NCBI RefSeq assembly: GCF_003955685.1
Contig: NZ_RXHJ01000008.1
Coordinates: 89,608 to 153,607, forward strand
Source of the DNA: Corynebacterium hylobatis
GTDB taxonomy: Bacteria > Actinomycetota > Actinomycetes > Mycobacteriales > Mycobacteriaceae
Direction: 5' to 3'
Length of the DNA stretch: 64,000 nt
Below the pieces are notes generated by a model. The model was not told the DNA's origin, did no database searches, and was given only the letters and a program-made list of their open reading frames with translations. Each line of letters begins with the position of its first letter. The stretch's first letter is position 1. The translations under genes were made by a program, and so were the position numbers. Shown piece by piece: positions 59,912-64,000 of the stretch.

Positions 59912-62472
59912 CCGGAGATGGCGTCCAGCGGTGGGGTCTTGGCGGCCCGGCGGGCCGGCCAGACCGCGGCGAGCACGCCCACCACCGCGGAGCCGAGGAG
60001 CATCCACAGCAGCATGGGCCAGGGCACCGAGATGGTGTCCAGGCCCTCGCCGCTGAGGACCTCGAGGAAGGCCCAGCCCAGCCCCAGGCCGATGATGATG
60101 CCCATGACCGCGCCGAAGACGGCGATCTGGACGGCCTCGAGGGTGATCATGGTGCGGATCTGGCGGCGCTGGGAGCCGACGGCCCGCAGCATGCCGATCT
60201 CCTGCCTGCGCTCGATGACCCCCAGCGTGAGGGTGTTCACGATGCCGAGGATCGCGATGATCACCGCGAGCGCCAGTAGCGCGTAGAGGATATTGAGCAT
60301 CTGGTCGATGGCCTGGCCGGCCTGGCCGGCCATCTCGTCGGTGCTCATCACCTGGACGACGATGAAGCCCTTCACCGCCTCCTCGAGATTGGCACGCAGC
60401 TGGTCCCGGTCGACCGAGCCGTCGGCGACGACCCCGACCATGTTCACCTCAAGTGCGCCCGGCGGCAGCAGTCCGTCCACCGATTCCTGGGAGAGGACCA
60501 TGTTGTTGAGGAGGTTGTTCGGCTCGAAGATGCCGATGACCTCGACCTCACGGACCTCCTCGCTCAGTCCCGGGGCGGTCAGCGGCAGGACGTCACCGAC
60601 CTCCCAGCCGTTGTCCTCCGCGAAGCCGGCTGCGGCCAACACACCCGGTCCGGAACCCAGGTCGGCGGTACCTTCGCGCATCTCGATCGCGATCATATCG
60701 GTAACATTGCCGTCGAGGAGCGTGGTCTGGGCGAAGTCGCCGAACTGGTTGGTGGCGCGGTCGTCGACAAGCACGGGTGCCATGGACATGGTGAGCACCT
60801 GGTCCACGCCCTCGACGTCGCGGACGGCGTCTGGGGTGCCGGCAGGCGTCGGGAAGCTGCCCGCCGTCGGACCGGAGAGGATGAAGTCGGCGGAGACATT
60901 ATTCTCCACCACGTCGGAGATGGATGCCTTCATCGTGTCACCCAGCATGCCGATCGCCGTCACCAGTGCCACACCCAGGGTCAGGGCGAAGGCGGTGGTG
61001 GCGGTACGGCGCGGGTTGCGACGGGAGTTCGTCGCCGCGAGCCTGCCGATGGCCCCGAAGGGCGCACCGATGACCCGCCCCAGAGTGGGCACGATCGGCA
61101 GGGACATCGCGGGGCCGGCGAAGAAGAAGCCGACGATCACGCCGAAAGCACCGATGCCGACGAGGATCGCGCGTGTCGACGTCGCCGAATCCGCCATGAG
61201 GGCACCTGCCAGCGCCGCCGCGACACCGACCACCATCAGCAGCACGCCGAGTATGGTGCGGACCCCCAACGGCTGGTCGGTGGAGGCCTCCGTGGAACGC
61301 ATCGCCTCCACCGGGCGGACCTCACCAGCCCGACGGGCCGGCAGCCAGGCGGAGATGATGGTGACGAGGGTGCCCAGGATGACGGGGACGACGACTGCGG
61401 ACGTCGAGAGGCCGAGGCCGGAATCCGGCAGGGACATGCCCTGGGCGGACATGATGCCCTTGATCGCGGCGACCAGTCCCACGCCGGCGAGGACGCCCAA
61501 CGCGGAACCGAGCACGCCGACGAGGAATGCCTCGAAGACCACCGAACGGGTGATCTGCATCCGGGCCGCACCCAGGGCACGCAGGAGCGCGAACTCCTTG
61601 GTGCGCTGCGCGACGATCATGGAGAAGGTGTTCGCGATGAGGAAGGTGCCCACCAGCAGGGCCACCAGGCCGAAAGCCACCAGGAAGTAGTTGACGAAGG
61701 ACAGTGCCTGGGACAGCACCTCCGACATCTCCTCGGCCAACTTCGCGCCGGTCTCCACCTCGAGGCCCTCCCGGGTGTCCTCCAGGTGCGCCACCAGGTC
61801 GGTGTCGGAGGTACCCTCCACCGCGGAGACGATGAGCTGGGAAGTCGCCCCGTCGAGGGTGTAACGCTCCAGGAACGCCTCCTCCGGCATGTAGGCGCTC
61901 AGGGACTGCCCCTGGTCGAACTCCATCTCGTACAGGCCCGTCACCGTCATGGTGCGGCGTTCCTCCGGGTCGACGACGAGCAGCTCATCGCCCACCGAGA
62001 CACCGAAATTCTCCGCACCCTTCTGGTTGAGGACGATGTCATCCACGGCGGCCGGCGCCTCGCCCTCGACGAGCGGGTTGGGCGCCCCGACCACGGTGTC
62101 CGGGTTATACCACGGCGCCAGACTGGCGGTGCCGCCACCTGTCTGGATGGGTTCTTCGTCGCCGGTCGCCAGGACCACGGTCTCCGAGGCCGTCACATTG
62201 ACGTTGGCGACCTTCTCGTCCGCGGCGATCGCCTCACGGATGTCCCGGGAGAGGACGGACGCGCCCTCGGCAGGGGTCACCACGGCGTCGACACCGTCGT
62301 AGGTGCTGCTCACCGCTGACTGGAGGGACTGATTCAGCGAATTGGTGAACATGAACGCGCCGGAGATGAATGCGGTACCCAGAACCACCGCCAGCACCGT
62401 CAGTGCGAGACGCAGCTTGTGTGCCGCGATGTTCCGCAGGCTGATCTTGCGCATGCTCGTGTTATTAGCCAC
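59908..62472 (-). CDS. ABC transporter permease, MacB/FtsX family with two core domains
   Basis: An 854-residue permease of the type VII (MacB-like) class. An N-terminal membrane segment (about 18-42) is followed by a large extracytoplasmic domain (about 45-245) and three segments (near 250-400) forming one FtsX core. A second extracytoplasmic domain (about 520-745) is followed by three more segments with the FtsX core (EIGMLRAVGSQRRQIRTMI near 770). ALLRALGAARMQITRSVVFEA near 298 is the matching cytoplasmic coupling region of the first half. The ATPase gene ends 12 bases upstream. It probably exports a lipid, peptide or lipoprotein, or transmits force; the substrate is unknown. Confidence 0.9.
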   Translation of the reverse strand: MANNTSMRKISLRNIAAHKLRLALTVLAVVLGTAFISGAFMFTNSLNQSLQSAVSSTYDGVDAVVTPAEGASVLSRDIREAIAADEKVANVNVTASETVVLATGDEEPIQTGGGTASLAPWYNPDTVVGAPNPLVEGEAPAAVDDIVLNQKGAENFGVSVGDELLVVDPEERRTMTVTGLYEMEFDQGQSLSAYMPEEAFLERYTLDGATSQLIVSAVEGTSDTDLVAHLEDTREGLEVETGAKLAEEMSEVLSQALSFVNYFLVAFGLVALLVGTFLIANTFSMIVAQRTKEFALLRALGAARMQITRSVVFEAFLVGVLGSALGVLAGVGLVAAIKGIMSAQGMSLPDSGLGLSTSAVVVPVILGTLVTIISAWLPARRAGEVRPVEAMRSTEASTDQPLGVRTILGVLLMVVGVAAALAGALMADSATSTRAILVGIGAFGVIVGFFFAGPAMSLPIVPTLGRVIGAPFGAIGRLAATNSRRNPRRTATTAFALTLGVALVTAIGMLGDTMKASISDVVENNVSADFILSGPTAGSFPTPAGTPDAVRDVEGVDQVLTMSMAPVLVDDRATNQFGDFAQTTLLDGNVTDMIAIEMREGTADLGSGPGVLAAAGFAEDNGWEVGDVLPLTAPGLSEEVREVEVIGIFEPNNLLNNMVLSQESVDGLLPPGALEVNMVGVVADGSVDRDQLRANLEEAVKGFIVVQVMSTDEMAGQAGQAIDQMLNILYALLALAVIIAILGIVNTLTLGVIERRQEIGMLRAVGSQRRQIRTMITLEAVQIAVFGAVMGIIIGLGLGWAFLEVLSGEGLDTISVPWPMLLWMLLGSAVVGVLAAVWPARRAAKTPPLDAISG

Positions 62473-62484
62473 TGCTCTCCCGGC

Positions 62485-63276
62485 CTAGCGCTCGACGCCG
62501 GTCATGACGGTCACAATCTCATCCATCGTCGGATCGACCAGCTCATTGACCAGCTGTCCATCCGCCAGGAACACCACACGGTCCGCGTAGGAGGCCGCGC
62601 GGGCATCGTGGGTGACGATGACCACGGTCTGGTTGTCCTTGTCCACCGCGGTACGCAGGATGCTGAGTACCTCGGCCGCCGAGTTCGAGTCCAGGTTGCC
62701 GGTCGGCTCATCACCGAAGATGATCTCCGGGCGCGACACCAGCGCACGCGCGCAGGCCACACGCTGCTGCTGGCCACCCGACAGCTCCGCAGGACGGTGG
62801 GTCAGACGCTCCGCCAGTCCCAGTCGGGTGGTGATCTCCTCGAACCACTCCTGGTCCACCTTACGGCCCGCGATGTCGGAGGGCAGCGTGATGTTCTCCG
62901 CAGCTGTGAGGGTGGGCACCAGGTTGAAGGACTGGAAGATGAAACCGAGGCGGTCACGGCGCAGCGCCGTCATCTCCTTGTCCCGCAGGGTCGACAGATC
63001 GGTGTCACCGATCAGGGCCGAACCCGAGGTCGCAGAGTCCAGGCCGGCCATGCAGTGCATGAGCGTGGACTTGCCGGAGCCGGACGGACCCATGATCGCG
63101 GTGAACTGGTTCCGGGCGAAGGACACGTTGATGTGGTCCAGCGCCGTCACCGAGGTCTCACCCTCCCCGTACTGCTTGTACAGGTCGATGGCGCGGGCAG
63201 CGGCCTCCAGGGGTGCGGTGGTGTCAGCCGGGGCGCCGTCGGACTCGGCCGGCGGGGTGGACCCATGTTCTGTCAT
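62485..63276 (-). CDS. ABC transporter ATP-binding protein (MacB/LolD type)
   Basis: A 263-residue ATPase partner of the downstream permease. Walker A MGPSGSGKSTLMH near 60-72, Q-loop FIFQSFNL near 112, signature LSGGQQQRVA near 165-174, Walker B IIFGDEPTGNLDS near 183-195 and the switch His in VIVTHDARAA near 219 are all intact. An acidic, Ala/Pro-rich N-terminus (about 1-30) is unusual but disordered. ATG 63276 is preferred; AGGAG is 13 bases upstream, further than ideal. Confidence 0.92.
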   Translation of the reverse strand: MTEHGSTPPAESDGAPADTTAPLEAAARAIDLYKQYGEGETSVTALDHINVSFARNQFTAIMGPSGSGKSTLMHCMAGLDSATSGSALIGDTDLSTLRDKEMTALRRDRLGFIFQSFNLVPTLTAAENITLPSDIAGRKVDQEWFEEITTRLGLAERLTHRPAELSGGQQQRVACARALVSRPEIIFGDEPTGNLDSNSAAEVLSILRTAVDKDNQTVVIVTHDARAASYADRVVFLADGQLVNELVDPTMDEIVTVMTGVER

Positions 63277-63344
63277 GATGAAAAGTCTTCTCCTGAATAT
63301 GTCGGTTCCAAACAACCAGGTTAACCGGCGCAGCTCCAGGAAAC

Positions 63345-63362
63345 ATCAGGGAGTCCCCTGAT
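63345..63362 (-). terminator. Candidate terminator of the glycerophosphodiesterase-like gene
   Basis: A 7-bp stem ATCAGGG/CCCTGAT with a 4-base loop and GTTTCC tail on the minus strand, in the gap between that gene and the ABC ATPase. Confidence 0.4.
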
Positions 63363-63448
63363 CTTCCCGCCCGAGGCTCACCAGCGCAGGGATTCAGCCG
63401 AACACAGGCGCTTATCCACGCTCCCCGGATCTCCCACCGTGACGAAGT

Positions 63449-64000
63449 TCACTCCCGCCGCCACGCCCGCCCCAGATCCGTACTGTCGCGCACGATCCAG
63501 CAACCGGTCTGCGCTCCCCTACCTCGCGCCCAGCTGATGACAGTCGGATCCAGGGCGGTCACATCCGGCAGGAAAGCCGCCAGATTAGCCAACAGGATAC
63601 GATCCAGCACCTGCAGATCGGTCGAGTTCCCCTTCCCCCGCAGCACCCCGAGACGATAGTCGGCGATACGGGCGGCGAGCTCAACGAGAACCAGGTCGTG
63701 GAAGCAGATCAGCAGCACCCGCTCCAGCACTCCCGGGTGCTGCTGGAAGAAGCTCTGGAGGGCCACCACCGCCCCCGCAACCTCAGCCAACGTCGGGACC
63801 CCCTCCCCGTTGCGCAGCCTGATCCTGCGGACCTGCTCCAGCCGGAGACCTGCAACCGGCTCATCAGCGAAGGGTGATCCCGCTGCGGCCACCCGCGCCG
63901 CGGTGGTGTCGTGGAGGACCACAACCTCATTATCGAAGGTCGCGTGGACATCCATCTCCACGGCTTCAGGTAGTTTCAGAATGCCTCCGGAGGTACCACA
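63449..64000 (-). CDS. Glycerophosphodiester phosphodiesterase-like protein, 5' end cut by window edge
   Basis: The frame is open to the right edge, so the N-terminus lies outside; about 183 codons are visible. VEMDVHATFDNEVVVLHD (about 15-32 of the visible part) matches the second half of the GDPD signature (ExDvxxTxDxxxVvlHD), with the metal-binding Glu and Asp and the catalytic His. The upstream part should carry the HRG...PENT motif. PTLAEVAGAV further on also fits the fold. It hydrolyses glycerophosphodiesters to glycerol phosphate if complete. The last 50 residues look unlike the family core. Confidence 0.65.
   Translation of the reverse strand, partial: CGTSGGILKLPEAVEMDVHATFDNEVVVLHDTTAARVAAAGSPFADEPVAGLRLEQVRRIRLRNGEGVPTLAEVAGAVVALQSFFQQHPGVLERVLLICFHDLVLVELAARIADYRLGVLRGKGNSTDLQVLDRILLANLAAFLPDVTALDPTVISWARGRGAQTGCWIVRDSTDLGRAWRRE

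Noticed and set aside
1..64000. Prophage, IS element or integron
   Set aside because: No transposase, integrase, terminal inverted repeats or phage structural genes were found in any frame.

Overview
The window is chromosomal DNA of a high-GC actinobacterium, almost certainly a Corynebacterium. The evidence is a giant bacterial type I fatty acid synthase with the actinobacterial domain order, nrdH-nrdI-nrdE behind tandem NrdR boxes, an aa3 oxidase subunit I beside a GntR regulator, SerB with an N-terminal ACT region, a 40-residue cysteine-free ribosomal protein L36, and many genes whose only visible signal is a TAnnnT box 6-8 bases before the start codon (leaderless mRNAs). The order pncB-dinG-serB-ctaD-gntR-nrdEIH-rpmJ-nadE-pgm-crcB resembles, from memory, the C. 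glutamicum chromosome. I cannot name the species.

Layout. 1-4800 is accessory: the front of a type I-E CRISPR-Cas operon (cas3, then casA cut by the window edge) reading leftward, with two decayed type I-E-like repeats in front of it. 4800-13100 holds core genes (orn, tRNA-His, tRNA-Lys, an L,D-transpeptidase) mixed with oxidoreductases. It includes a two-gene unit (short-chain dehydrogenase plus flavin-dependent monooxygenase) behind a clear TPP riboswitch. 13100-18100 has a lipoprotein, glutaminase-STAS, nicotinamidase, a SixA-like phosphatase, a DUF3618-like protein, Bcp and a TetR regulator. 18100-31050 is a lipid block on the minus strand: FAS-I, AcpS, a membrane desaturase, a [3Fe-4S]-type ferredoxin and an AI-2E-family permease, with tRNA-Leu upstream. 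31100-34550 has two small membrane proteins, purU and a DUF222/HNH endonuclease.

34500-40700 is a long minus-strand run: clpS, DUF2017, P1 peptidase, rhomboid, marR, murI, a cAMP phosphodiesterase-like MBL protein, rph and rdgB. 40860-46850 has a CAP-domain secreted protein that looks frameshifted in a G run, pncB, a DinG-type helicase, a PTH2-like protein and serB. 46900-53550 has ctaD, a GntR regulator, nrdE/I/H and rpmJ. nrdF is not here. 53690-64000 has nadE, a fructosamine-kinase-like protein, a PNPOx-like protein, two identical tRNA-Ala genes, a DsbA-like protein with a MauE/DoxX-like partner, pgm, a crcB pair, a MacB-type ABC exporter and a truncated glycerophosphodiesterase.

Functional links. 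PncA, PncB and NadE form most of a nicotinamide-to-NAD route. The lipid block could make, carry and desaturate acyl chains. The least explained systems are the riboswitch-controlled SDR/monooxygenase pair and the decayed CRISPR repeats beside cas3. No IS element, prophage or rRNA was seen.
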